Part shown: one piece after another, positions 1-12,624 of the stretch
How the letters are laid out: each line of letters starts with the position of its first letter
How positions within the stretch are numbered: the stretch's first letter is position 1
Source: Saccoglossus kowalevskii
Taxonomy: Eukaryota; Hemichordata; Enteropneusta; Harrimaniidae
DNA length: 64,000 nt
Assembly (NCBI RefSeq): GCF_000003605.2
Contig: NW_003122908.1
Location: forward strand, 167,253 to 231,252
Reading direction: 5' to 3'
Notes under the pieces: generated by a model
Databases searched by the model: none
Seen by the model: the letters and a program-made list of their open reading frames with translations, nothing else
Told to the model about the DNA's origin: nothing
Position numbers and translations under genes: made by a program

Positions 1-67
<67 letters not shown>
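1..67. repeat. (TA)n microsatellite
   Basis: Uninterrupted TA dinucleotide run that begins at or before the window edge, so its full length is unknown. Confidence 0.95.
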
Positions 68-70
<3 letters not shown>

Positions 71-3000
71 TCTCTATGTACTAAGTCTACGCATCGCGAT
101 GTCCACGGAGAACGTTACAATGGCTAATAACATAAAATACGACAGATAAATAGGTACATTGTTTCACCTGAATTGTATGTGTGGGATATTTCACTATATA
201 ATGTTTTCCGTTTTCGCGTCTTTTTTTGTTTTTGTTTTTTGTTTTCCCGGAAACCATCTCATTAAAATACATACAAGTCACGTGGTTGTATGTATCACAC
301 TGCTGGGTTAATATTAATGAGTTTGCGCCGTTTTTGGGGGTTAATTAATGTGGAGTGGAAACAAAATGATATATTCTCCGAGGGATGACTGTTGAAGCTC
401 CGTCTCAATCCAACAAGTCCGACGATGACGATCGCAAATTACACAGATCGTAAATACCCCTCAGCTTGTGTCTCTATTTAGCGCGGAAGTGCAAAAGATG
501 AGACATAATAATCTCGCCCATGGCTGTAATTCGGCTATCAAAACTATTTTGTGATTATGGCGCTGTGGAAATAACCGTTATTATGAGACACAGGCAAATC
601 GGGTCTCGTCTTTTCTCGGGGAACCTCCAGTCATTAACTAAAAGTACCAGAGATTCATTGCAGCCCTGTTTACGATACTACTGAGTGAGGAGGGGGGGTG
701 TGAAATTGAGAAAAAAGTGACGTCATTATCAAATCCCGGGCGATGCTGCTAACATACCGTGCACGCTCGAATGATATACTAGTATATCATGATAGGGTTG
801 AATACGCTTCACAAATCTACATTTCCAACGTCTGAAACAAAGTGTAAGAAAATTATACTGAACAATATAACAATGAAATAAAAAATAAAGGATTTTGTGG
901 ATGATGTGACAACTGGCGAGAATGTCTTATTTACAGGAAAAACTGCAGAAATAAAAATGTACATGGTCGAAGAATACCTTTTTATTTTACCAATTATCCA
1001 AGATATTGGCCCAGAAAAAGTAATACGAGCATTAAAACGTGTTAACATCTCCGCAAAACAAATCCCTTTGCGATTCGGTCTCTTCTTTGATGAGAAAGCA
1101 ATGTATCAATTAAAAGGGGAGTATTTTTCGCGCGGATTCTGTCCCCAATTATTGACAACTTTCCCGCTCACCGCTCTTATCTTCAACATCATAAGATCGT
1201 TAATCTCTCCCGATTGATGACATCAAAAACCAACCCAATTTTCATTTTTGACAAGATTTCGGATTCCGTCTATTCTCTAGGTATCTCGTTTTAATAACTA
1301 GACTCCGACTCAACTCGCCCGTCTATGCAGCAACTATCGGCTTATAGCAGATTGTCATTTTCGGCTTTAGCAGTCCATTTATGCTTACGTTGCCCCTGGG
1401 GGGACTAGCACAATATCGTTCGCATTATCAGTATGGCACCATCGTTAAAAGCTAGTAAAACGCTGTTTGTTGCGGCTAACAATGCCTGCACTGTTTACGA
1501 TAGACTCTTGCGCGTGAAACCATTCTCACCTCGGCCTTATTATTATTTTTTCCTATTGATTATCCGAACGACGATGTATGCAAATCGCATAGATCGAAAA
1601 CCTGGTAGCAGACAATTAAAAAAAAAATGTTGACCAGTATGCTTAGTGAAATCATGGAATGTTGTTTTTTTTTGACGAAGATATTGCACGCTTATAGTTC
1701 ATTATTAAAAGTGATATTGAAACAAAACAAAATAAAAGTTCTGTGTTCATCCATACGTTCATCCAATATATATATATATATTAAATATATATTAAATATA
1801 TATATATATGTATAAAATCCCGCCCACAAGTTAACCCTGCGTATATTGAAGAGACACATGCGTGGAATGCTCCCATCCCCCAACGCCCGCCCCCTGAATC
1901 ATATATTTTTGGCTGAAATCCAGCATGCCGAACCTTTCTCGTCCAATTTCCCGAATCAAACCCACGCGGATTACATATGTTATACCTTTTTCTTCATTAA
2001 GGGGTTACATGGTGAATTGCCGTTGCAATGAAAGTAAAATTGTTGATGTAACGAGCTTGAACAAGTTGTGCCATTTGGTCCAGGTGTACATGCTGAACTT
2101 ACTGAGTAGACTAGTCGCCCACTAAAAGTCTTGAAGTTGAGAACAGTGAAACCACAAAATCTCGGGTCAATGAAACTCCGACCCAACCCCGAAAGTTTTC
2201 CCCACGGGCTATCCCATTTAAATCCCTTATTAAAAATGTTCGCTTCAGATGGCGGAAGAAAATTCTTAAGAGTCCTTTTTAACGACACTTGTTGACCTCC
2301 GGTTCGGAAGGCCAGCGATACCATGGCAACGGGACATCTAAACAAACAATGTTAATCGACATCTATTTTTGGGGGAGCCAGTAATCGTGGTGAATCACGT
2401 GACTACATGTGCTGATGGCATATCTGTCAAAAAATGGTTAATTTTGCGTCGTATTAATATTGTTCACGATCGTATATGAATCCAATTCGACGACAAGCGA
2501 AGTGTTTGGACTCGATGAATGTAGGTTCCAAAACTGTTAAATGACTATTACTATACTTAGCGTAAAAGTTACTTACTCCGGTAGCAGCCGATCATAATTA
2601 CTTAAGTGAAGAACTAAACTGGGGATAAAGTTTCGCCAATTAAGGACCTATGCTTAAAGTTCACATAATTACCCCTTTCCAGCAGGCAGATCCGTCGCGG
2701 GACCGTACTATAACAACCCACACTTTGGGTTATGAGGGGTTGGGGGAGACGATGTTTACAAACTTCAAGTTGGCAATCGTTGTTCATCATGATTACTTCG
2801 CGAAAAGCATTCTTTCAGCCATTATTTGGGTCGCGACATCACTTGATTCTTAATGGTAACATAGATGACAAAGTAGCGAGATGGGAAACAAAACCCCCAT
2901 ACCGACAACTTGAACAGCTTCAATGCCGCGGCGAAGACACGGTGTTTTAATTATTTTTTAATTTTTATTAAAGTTCTTTTCAGTAAAATATCTCCGCTGT

Positions 3001-4079
3001 TGTTAAAAGTGTGTCGGAAGACACGAGGTGAGGGACACCTCGATTTGAATAGATAAAGACAAAAGTAAATCTGAAATGAGTAACAAAAAAATCGCTTTCA
3101 GATTTTTCCAATGTATGCAGTACAATTATATTTTATATTTTAAGTGACGTTACTTTCTAAATAGTTGCTGCTTCCGTTGAATATCCGGGCTGAAAGAAGT
3201 GGTAATTCTTGTTGAAACTGAAGGGACATGACAAAACATGTTTTGTAGAGGTTGTCATCATTCACATAAACGCGTGAGGTATATTTATAAAATATACATA
3301 TTTTCTCACTCTCTCTCTCTCTCTTGCTTTCAACGTAAAACAAGAAAAACAAAACACATTCGCTCTGATGGGGCACATTCTGTTGATTCCGGAACTGTGT
3401 GTGTACTATTGGTGTGTCGCCATGGCCCGGTGCCTGAATGCGAGTCATGACTTGTAGAAGTAAAAAAAAAAAAACAGAAAAGGGCTTCACTTTCAGGCTC
3501 CACCCATCATGGAGGTGTGGCTACGCGGTAGTAAAAAAAAGTTTGATGTGTCGCATTGCATGTCGGGAAGGCATTGACCTGTAGCACGATGGAGCTCTAA
3601 TTACATGCATGATTGCGCAGGCTGAAACATTTGAGATGACATGCAAAATAGGAGGCTCTTACCTTGCCTTAAATCAAGCGAAAATGGTATGCGTGTATCG
3701 AGTCAAAGTTAGTGCAGGTGGTCACAACAAACAACTTGCGGAGATTAGGAATGGTGGAAAAAAAATAAGTTTCCCAGAGTTTACCTTTCCTGGCTTGTTA
3801 ATGAATATGGGGAAATGACATAACGGACAATTTGCGAACATCCATTGGTTTTCCAATTTGTAATGCCTTTCAGAGAGCCACTGAGGCACAATGGTCTTTC
3901 CTTACACCTCTTGTCAATTACAGGAGAAAGCGCTGAAAAGAAACCATTCAGCCCGCTCAACCACTGCCCTAATAACGTACTGTTTGGTTCACAAAGAATT
4001 ATAGAAATGCTAAACAATGCGACTGGCTTCCCTTGAATGCGACCTATTTGGTTTTGCTCTCGCTCAAGTATGTGTCCGG
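68..4079. other. Non-coding upstream region
   Basis: No convincing gene is seen. It holds a full CRE palindrome TGACGTCA at 718-725, a perfect 20-bp palindrome at 771-790, a TA-rich low-complexity tract at about 1766-1814, a CT run at about 3306-3324, and several A or T runs. Open frames here overlap on both strands and show no recognisable domain. CpG is frequent, unlike the MPDU1 gene body. Confidence 0.6.
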
Positions 4080-4197
4080 GAACTTAAATAGCAGAGGGCT
4101 TCCCCCTCCACAGCTCGCGGCAAACGCGCGCCCCACGGACTCGGACCGGGCGCTCGGAAGCTGGGCCTCGGTTCGTTTATACGAGTCGCATTTCAAG
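4080..4197 (+). promoter_or_regulatory. Probable promoter and 5' UTR of the gene starting at 4198
   Basis: A TATA-like TTAAATA lies at 4084-4090, followed about 30 bases later by a GC- and CpG-rich leader (about 4110-4170). The leader runs into a start codon with A at -3 and G at +4. This arrangement (TATA-like box, CpG-rich leader, strong start) is what supports a real transcription start. No transcript evidence is available. Confidence 0.4.
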
Positions 4198-4302
4198 ATG
4201 GACGTGTTGTTCCAGCACTTCGCACTCTGCTGTTGGGTGGTCACCGAATGTGTATCCGCCATCGACGTGAAGCCCATGGGAATACTGCATGACCCTTACT
4301 TG
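4198..4302 (+). CDS. Candidate first coding exon of a secreted or membrane protein (35 residues, partial)
   Basis: The ATG at 4198 has a good start context (A at -3, G at +4). It opens a 35-codon stretch that ends at a donor-like GTATGC at 4303 in phase 0. The peptide begins MDVLFQHFALCCWVVTECVS and continues AIDVKPMGILHDPYL. Residues 4-19 are hydrophobic and end in a small-residue cleavage-like SA site at 20-21, so it reads as a signal peptide followed by the start of a mature chain. If the donor is ignored the frame runs on to a stop at 4378-4380, giving 61 residues. Short first exons carrying a signal peptide are common in secreted signalling genes, but I could not match the mature part to a family and found no certain second exon downstream. 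The promoter-like sequence just upstream supports it. Confidence 0.45.
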
Positions 4303-5675
4303 GTATGCGGTGCTTGTCGTTTGTCTCGGCTGGCTGAGTCCCATACATTGATGAGAGTCACGCCTACAAGGCGGCAGTAGCAAAACAGCTGCACTTTTTT
4401 ACCCCCGTCAGAGCCCCCACCTAACTTTAAACATCATCACCTGTGTTTATTCGACGTAGTTCATGACACTACTGTTGCGTCACTGTTCAAAACGTGTACG
4501 TTTCAACTCGGATCACTCGACAACCTCCCCACCCCCTTCAACCCAGGACCATCAAGAAAACACGAAACTAATTCTCTTCCATTTCGCCACCAATTAGATG
4601 CTGTTTTGGGTCTCTGATAGCTTTTGTTCGGCAATACATCAATTTTTTACCCGGTACCTTTTGTGACTTGAAGTTCTGCCGACTTTTACTTATAAATATT
4701 TATTTGCTTCCAAGCCAGTGATGATTGTAAATAAACCTTGGCGATAAAGAGAATACTAAATAAGGCATGACCATCTACAACTATTCTTCTACGGGTGTGT
4801 GAGGGGAGAAGCGGGGGTAGGACAAGTTCACAAAACACCGGGATCATATAGGTGCAACGTACTAGCTAGGGTCAATGCTATTGGGCAGGTGTTAAACACC
4901 AGGCAAGCACAGTGTGGTCTGCAACTGGCCTGCGACCCGGAACGACGTTTTATAAAAGCCTGTTTCTGTATAAACTCAACAAACCTCTATAGGTAACGGA
5001 ATTTACCCCAACTTGCCATTGTGTTTATTCACCCCCGTGTGTATTGTTTACTTCCGTATCCACAATATGTCGCGTGAAAAAATGATAATTACGTTTGTCA
5101 TTCATTCATTCATTCTTTCATTCATTCATGATGTTGCTCGAGGATTCATTTGAAACCTTTCAGTATCGACTGAGGTGAGATGGGACGTGAAGTTAGGTGG
5201 CACTGTCTACTGTGAACTTTTACTCCACTATATTGACACGTTGTATTTTCGACCGCATCTCAGGTTTCATTTGATGTGCCGAACTTCAATACCTTACCAG
5301 AGCCAGCCCGGAGTTTACCGAGATTCTCGACACGAAGGCTGTGCGGGGGGAAGAAGTGACAGACTAACCTTTAAGACACGGCGACTCGCGACATTTATTT
5401 AACTACTATTTCACAGTTCCCTGGTTCTTAAGGCACGGTTTACGTGGTTAATGATTTATCAGCTACCTAACCCAGATATGATATGAAACCGTGTGTTTTC
5501 GTGACCCTTGCTGACAGGTGTTGCAGAGGTGAAATGACGTCAGCTCAGCTGTGTCGTTCATCATCAAAACAGCCCTGTTAGAGGAACATATTTTTTCCTC
5601 AGCAATAAATCAAAGTCTGAGCAGGGTTTCCGCAAATGAATTCTCATGTCGGTTGACAACCTAACAAGGTCGTCG
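4303..5675. other. Non-coding (probable intron or intergenic)
   Basis: No gene recognised. Contains an imperfect CATT tetranucleotide repeat at 5098-5128 and a TGACGTCA palindrome at 5535-5542, followed closely by a CAGCTG E-box. Confidence 0.5.
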
Positions 5676-5855
5676 ATGGCCTCAGTCACCAGTCCGCGAG
5701 CTCTTCTTCTTGTAGCATGTTTGTTGTGTAAAGTAAAGCATTTTGCCCGGCCTGTCAACCCCGCTGTCAACTCCACTGCCCACTCCCCGGTGACCAGGCT
5801 TCACCGACATCGGCCATGCAAAGCGTTCTTTCAGAGGTTCGCGTCACCAGGGTAA
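5676..5855 (+). CDS. Possible small secreted peptide ORF or first exon
   Basis: The ATG at 5676 opens 59 codons to a TAA at 5853-5855; an in-frame ATG at 5646 would add ten residues. The peptide starts MASVTSPRALLLVACLLC, a typical signal-peptide layout with a basic n-region and leucine-rich core. A Pro/Ser/Thr/His-rich spacer follows, then a basic RLHRHR cluster, then PCKAFFQRFASPG. Read without splicing, that is a neuropeptide-precursor layout: signal peptide, spacer, basic cleavage site, short peptide ending in Gly. Alternatively GGGTAACT at 5850 gives a donor after 5851 (phase 2), making this a first exon. Against it, the start context is weak (T at -3) and the opposite strand is also open here, so chance is a serious alternative. 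Confidence 0.25.
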   Translation: MASVTSPRALLLVACLLCKVKHFARPVNPAVNSTAHSPVTRLHRHRPCKAFFQRFASPG

Positions 5856-6102
5856 CTGCTGGGCGCCTTCTGGTATCTCCGGAAAATCTTTCTGTACCTG
5901 GTCAGAGCGCGAGGAATATTGATGTGCCAGCAGAACGTTTCCTAAGAGTTTCAGAAGAATGTTTTCTAAATTTAATTTTGGAGAGAGAGAGAGAGATATT
6001 GTCGTCACATGCCAAGGAGTGATTCATGACGCGTTGCACTAAGTTTTGACGGCTGAAAGATTGATGGTGAAATAGATCGATTGACTGACGGCGGATGCTA
6101 GA

Positions 6103-6334
6103 CAAGATGGCGACCGACAGCCACGGGCAACAATGCGGGAACGCGATGAAACTTTAAATTTATGGCGGAATATGTGAAAATTATTTGACATTAACACAAT
6201 TCGTGTTAATGCGAGCCACGAAATTAAAATATTTGTAATCGTCCATGTAAAATAAGAATGATTCTTTATGTTACCGCCGAGTGAGGGAGACCCTCTATCT
6301 TAATGTAAATATGCGGTGTTTCGTCGCCATCTTG
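6103..6334. repeat. Short inverted-repeat element with YY1-like ends
   Basis: CAAGATGGCGAC at 6103-6114 recurs as its exact reverse complement at 6323-6334. Between them is a 9-bp-stem hairpin at 6189-6211. TA dinucleotides sit just outside both ends, as expected of a small Tc1/mariner-type insertion, but the terminal repeats are only 12 bp. The AAGATGGCG core is the YY1 recognition sequence, so a pair of inverted binding sites is the other reading. Confidence 0.35.
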
Positions 6335-7559
6335 CTGTAATTGATAGCGTCTACTGTGCATTGCCACTTGTTTGATTCGTTAAATACTCCTGAGGGAGCC
6401 ATATAGTCATAGATTTAGTAACGAAGTTAGAGATCCGTGTTCTCGTCACTTTACGCATTCCATTCCCACAATGCAATTATCATATCACGAAGAACACACC
6501 AAATATAACATACCACTCTGCATTCCCAGCAGACTACCAGTAAATCTCTCGTGGTGAAACATAACATTAGTATATATATTCTTTCTATGGAGCACGGCTT
6601 CATCGCTCATTTTGGGTCCCAACCAAACATATTACAACATCGATACAGATACAAAAATAATCTATGAGAGAGAAGGAACAAAAAACAAAAAACAGAAAGT
6701 TGTTTTATTATTATTAAATGGTAAAGTTGCGCGCGAAAAGTCTAAATACCCGATCCCCAATAGCGCCGGCGTTAATTGCTCGTGAGAGAAGTGTCATTAA
6801 ACTTAGAGATAGTGAATGCTTTTAGACGGCACATAACTCATTTGGTAGCGGGATGAAGGCAGTGGGAATCTGCATCGCTAATAAAACATTATTAATTCAC
6901 CAATCTAGCCCAGATCTAAGAGCGATTACCGTTCGTCTCGGCACTGATTTTCCCCCATAAAAATCTGACATCTCCCGTAGTTAATAAAGAAATTATTGCT
7001 CCGTTGTTTCCGTTGAGGTCTTTTTTAGCTTCTCTGTCATTATTTATATGACATGACGTTCTTCATACTTGTAATTGAAAAAAAATCAGAGGGTAATATA
7101 CACACGTGATCATTACCCTCGTTGTCCACCCAAGCCACAAGTGGTTCTGATCCGAAATAACACTTCAAATGAGAAAAAATAATGCACACCTTCCAAGCAC
7201 TCCACATTATTCCGTTAAACGAGTAGAATTTGCGGCTGAAAGACACCTTTGATTTTTGTTTGACAAGAGTAACACTTGGTTGTCTCTTGTATTTATTAAG
7301 ACCGATTGGCACTGTACGCTATCGTTATGATGTAACGGTGACATTCCAAGAATACACGACGTGAAACTAACGACATCTCACCGTTTTTTTTCCTTCTCCT
7401 TCCGTACTGCCATCTACCTATGCCAATCGGTCTGAGTGAGTTTTTCATCCCTTTTTGCTATACTGATAGCGATGAAAGAACACCGGTTTGTATCTACAGT
7501 ACACGTCTTAGACATTCGCTACACCGAGACTTAGAGAAATCACATAACAGTTGAAAAAG
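6335..7559. other. Non-coding, conserved-element-like
   Basis: No gene recognised. From about 6740 to 7020 the sequence is a dense, non-repetitive mix of TAATTA, TTAATTG, CTAATAAA and CpG-containing words that resembles homeodomain-rich enhancer DNA. A (TTA)-rich patch lies near 6705. Confidence 0.4.
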
Positions 7560-7682
7560 ATGGCACGGAACAGCACGGAAATGCGGAAACGTGAACAAAT
7601 TCGTCGAGCTTTGGAAGACGCACAATGCCAAGTCCGATTGCCAAGAAAAATGGACGACAAGCCAGAAGAAGTGAATAAGTGA
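7560..7682 (+). CDS. Small hydrophilic ORF, 40 residues, function unknown
   Basis: ATG at 7560 with A at -3 and G at +4, open for 40 codons to TGA at 7680-7682; the nearest upstream in-frame stop is TAA at 7545-7547. The peptide begins MARNSTEMRKREQIRRALED, continues AQCQVRLPRKMDDKPEEVNK, and looks like a charged amphipathic helix with a basic first half and a mixed tail. There is no hydrophobic segment. The preceding CACATAACAG could serve as a weak splice acceptor, so it may be a terminal exon rather than a stand-alone gene. I recognise no family. The opposite strand is open but reads as random hydrophobic sequence, which slightly favours this strand. Confidence 0.3.
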   Translation: MARNSTEMRKREQIRRALEDAQCQVRLPRKMDDKPEEVNK

Positions 7683-10600
7683 ACATTGATATTTAAAGTT
7701 TTAACAAATATTAATGGCCGCCATAATGGCAATTGATAATACCTATTTAAATTGTGTTTCTTCCACAAAACGTAAAAAAAGAAGATCAATAAAATGTAAT
7801 GGGTAAATTAAACGTTGATTTAATGATATTCAAAACGTCGTTGCTTGTAAATGTATATAGATCACATAAAGGCGGACAAAAGGCTTATGGAATAGATGTA
7901 TAGTGGCTTCGTTTTGTTTATGTCGGCCGAAATGCAAAAACAGCTTCCAATTTAACCGTCTGTTGACACATCTCTAAACGGAATGGGGGATGAAATTAAA
8001 TTTTTGACACCATGAACGCATTTTGAAAATTCATCTCCGAGAAGTTTATCTGTCCTTTAAAGTAACCGTTCAAAAAAAAAAAAAACGATGTATTGTCACG
8101 TGATCTACCGGAAAGTTAGCAGAATGCCGCGTGTAGATTTACTATGATGATAGGATTGTTTTAAATATTTGATTCCCCACAACGACTACATATCACATAC
8201 ATCATTATAATTCAATTATTTTTTTTCCCGCCAAAACTTGCACGTGACCTCTTTTCACTTTTTTGTTCTGCTTTGGGCTAATTTTGGCAAACGTTTGTCA
8301 GCCTTGAATAGCGCACTTGCATTTTTTATTACTATGGCTGATGGATATTTGCGATATCAAGTTTTTAACGGCAAAACTATTTGTATATAATCTTGTGGTG
8401 TATCTTAGTCCCGTAATGCTGCCAAGGAGAAATACTTTAACCGGATTTAGAGCTAACCTATGTGACAAAGACAAGCAGGTTTTTTTTTTTGATCCGATGC
8501 CAAGAACCGTCATCAACATGGTGAATTTATGACATCTTTGCTCATAGGCAAATTGTATCTTGTAGTTTCGAAGCTACAGTATGGGAAAATTTGGAAGACA
8601 AAGGAGCGCGGGGAAATATACAAATTAATAGGATTCGTACCCCGTAATTAACATCGCCTCTTTAATTGCTCGTCGCGACCGAGAAACTAATCAACCCCAT
8701 ACGCTTGAAAGAACGCTTTTACAGTAATTACCCGAACGTCTGTGGAATTAGTTGAGTGCGTACACTGGGCTCTTTTAATTATGTAATTCTCTGATCCGAT
8801 GTTATATGTACCAGCCAAATGACTCGGACCAAGCCCCCGAGTTTACAAAACACCAGTTGAAGAAAACCCGCCCTTCACAGCGCATCATGGTAGTTGCTGG
8901 TGGACTTCTGAAAGGGTCGTCTATCTTATTACCCAGTATCCCGGATGTTAAAGTTCACATTTCTGGACTTAAAGGCAGCTGTGCACGTCCGCTCAACTAC
9001 ATCGACATAACTGAGGCACGACTAGTCGTTGCTGGGCAACGTTAGCCCATTTGCTTAGATACACATCGCGGTGATTTCATCCTTGCTCTAAAACGTCATA
9101 TATACCAACAATAAATAACTCCGTTCGTAGACACACTCAGATTCTTGCAAATATACTACATTTTGAATACAATAAATATGTTTTAATTTTTTTCTTCGAA
9201 ATTAACCAGCTTGAAAGATGCACCACGTTTAAGTGAAACGCCACTGCAGTCAACAAACAGCGACTTACGATTCACTCACTCACGACATTCACATTTAACT
9301 AATACCTCGGGGAAGGATTTCTAGGTGTAATCCCAGACTTACTGGTGTTTCCTTTGGACATCTCATTTTATCCGTTTGAAAACTCCTAGTGGGAAATCGC
9401 GTTATTTTTACGACACATTTGATCGTGGCCAGGGGCAAAGAGTCGGCAGGGAGGAACTTGAAGAGCGAATTGCAACAATAAGTCGTCCGGCTATGACATC
9501 ACCTGGCCGGGGACTCACGGAACTGTATAGCCAAGGCAGCTGTGAGATAGTTATCCACGTACACACAATTGACCTCCCCACAACCGGGTCTGACATAACT
9601 TTTAAACACACAGTCACACCGATATCTGACACGCTCATATTCTAGCCGAATTTACGATTAGCTGGCCCCCCATAAAACACCCCGTAGAACTAGAAAGTGT
9701 TTATGTGCGGAAATATGCAAAGGACGATGTGTCCACGTTGGGTACTGTTCCCAGCCTCGGCTCGTAAAACAAAAATCGCGTTGCCATAGTAGAATGGGCG
9801 AGTCGGACTTGAAAAAAAAAATCAGTTCTACTCGGCTGAATCTCTTCCCACTTTCTAATAACTTATCTCTGAGATTTAATGTGTCGTTTAAAACAAACTT
9901 GTTCCAGATCACTGAACGAGCCCTTTCACTCATTGAGAAGTGGGAAAAAAGCAGCGGCCCGCTTCCCTCGTGCTTTGCCAGTAATGACCGCATTACTTAT
10001 GTTGAGCGCAGTGATGTATTGGCAATCTACCGTAGATGACTATCTAGGGATGTCTTATTCGCCTGTTTTGCTTTATTAATTTTACCCGTGTTGGGGCAAT
10101 TACTCATCCTTATATTTTATTCATATCTTCTCGCTACCGGTAACGTTCTATTTTTTGTTTTGTTTTCACTTCTCGTTTATTTCGGAAGTCCTCGATGTTA
10201 GAAACATGCGTCACTGCGTAATTCCGGTAGTTCACACTGATAAGCTCACTTGCGCCTTTCAAGTTTTCTTTTACCCCTTTCAAATGTAAACAAGTACCCC
10301 CACACGTTTTTTTATCCTATTTCCCGCCAAAACCCAGGCCCGACGGTCTCGATTTAAAAGTTTACGTCTCATCCGCTGGCTGGGACGGTTTCCCAACAAA
10401 TTAGTTACCTGGAAAATTTGTCTGACAACGATCCGGTATTTTAGCTCGTATCGAGCGACAAGATTGGGACAATGACGACCGATAATCCACGTAGAGTGTC
10501 AGTGTGTCCGTGGAAAGTTTGACGCTCTTGGTACCACCCAATGGATTTAATCATGTTCATTGGCGAGACCCGACACTCACGGCGCAACAGAATGCTGGAA

Positions 10601-12624
10601 CTATAAACAGTAAACTACGCAATGATTACCGGACTTATTAGTGCCACAAACAATTTTAGCTTCCACTCCGTGATTTGCTTAATGCGGCCTCGCTTTAGAA
10701 ACCCGTATTACTTTGCCAGGGATACAGACTGTGTTTTAGCATGATTTCACCTCAGGCAAATTAACTTTGCACCCATACCCCTCTTGCCACTTCCTGACCA
10801 CCTAGGTAACGCCAGCGAAAAAAAATTAAGACTATACTTTTTAAGCGACCGACAGCCAGGTCCACGTGGACGTCAAACATTGACGGGAGGAAGAGACATT
10901 ATGAATAACTCGAAGGGTGTAACTTTCGTGTTGCTGCGTCATCGACTCAGTGTGTGGAGATGACGGTGGTGTCTGCGCACGTGTTGAGTTATTGAAGTTT
11001 GTGAACTTGAATCTCGGGGATAGTAAAATGTAACCACGGTCGATTGTGTCACAAAGTCCTCTTTCATAAACACACGGAACTTGAACACATAGTGATTCGC
11101 AAACCATCGCCATAGTGGCGTGGGATAGACGAGTGTGTGTGTGTGTGTAAAGGGGTAGCATCACCGAAATCCCGTAGTAAATTATTGTAACAAGTCGGAT
11201 GTGGGGTGAACTTTTTGTGGAGTCGCCGTGCATCGCTGGGTAGCTTACATGACCACTGAACTGATTATAAATAGTCTACTGTTCCCGGTGACCTTTCATC
11301 TCAACGGTCAATTGAATATCTACCAAAGGAAAAGGCTGAACAGAACAAAATATTGAATGAATTTAGGACTTTTCTCACTCGCCTTCCAGCGACATCATAT
11401 ACTTAACGCGGGTGTCTATTTCGACGTGTTCGCAAGTCCCATTATTCATGTATGAAGTCTATGGTCCAACACAATATGAAAGTTAATGCAATTAAGCATT
11501 ATTGATTATACAAACTAGTAATATCAGTTGTTTTGTTTTCCCTTTTCTTTTGTCTTTATGAATGTCATTCCAAAATAGTAGAACCAAATAACGAGACCTA
11601 CATGATGTTCATTCGACGGGACGTCCTATCACGACCCCTTGACGTATCACATACAACTTTGCCATCACACAGCCGTTGCAACGCAGATAATATTGAGAGA
11701 GTAGGTTAAGTGAGAAAAAGGCCATCCCTACTACTCCGTGTCGTTGCGAGGAATATACAAACAAGGTTGTGATTTACATAGCGATATGAAGTGATACAGA
11801 TAGCGCGGATTGCGATTGTAAGCCATGTATTACCCGTGTTTTCATAGCATTGACGTCTGCCACGAGCTCGTTTAAACCGCCAGTCCATTCTCCCTTTTTT
11901 GTACTTCACATAGTCACAATGGACAATCGCCCGGCGTATAGAACACATTCAGCGTAGCTTTTACTGGGGCCACTTCTCGCTATTGTGTGTACTAATAATA
12001 ACACACAGAACTAAATAAACACGGATTTTATTGTAAAAAGGTAACCTGCCTTGTCACCAGGAAAATGTTATATAACGAGATAGACTGCGTTAAATACGCT
12101 ATGTGTGTTATTTGTAAACAAACCACCCTTTCAGTTCAGTGAGAATTACACCATATATCGTCAATTATTGAAAATTAGAATGGCGAGCTTTTAGTTACTA
12201 CCGCTCAGAAATCTACGATGAAATTCAGGCAAACTAAGAGCAAAATTATGAGTCATTTTAACTCTGGTAGCGAGAAATATGGCCCGCCAAATTATCACCC
12301 CCTAAAAACATATCTCGTTAAAATGCCTTTTCATGGTCGTCACATTGAAGCTGACAACGTGCGATCAGAGGCGCCATATGGTGGATCGACTCTCCCCGTA
12401 TTTTCGTAGTAGGCGATTTTATATTTAAATTCGGTCTTGACAGAAGAATACACTGGTGAGTATTTATTGAGCGCTGAACAAAATCGATATTTGTTAATTT
12501 GCGTTCTGTGTTTGAGTTGATGTGTCCACGGTGAATGAAAGAAGAAAGATCAGAGCCGGTGAATTTTGCAAATGCTTTTCAATCGATGTACAACGTTTTG
12601 AAGGTAACGGTTCTGTTGTGGAGC
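7683..12624. other. Non-coding region
   Basis: No gene recognised. CpG-rich, with enhancer-like AT islands at about 8620-8800 (several TTAATT and TAATTA words) and a GT run near 11131-11150. Open frames of 60-130 codons occur on both strands but overlap each other and show no domains, splice logic or codon signal. Confidence 0.5.

Noticed and set aside
897-1217. 106-codon + strand frame
   Set aside because: It begins with GTG rather than ATG, overlaps an open minus frame and has no recognisable domain or good splice sites.
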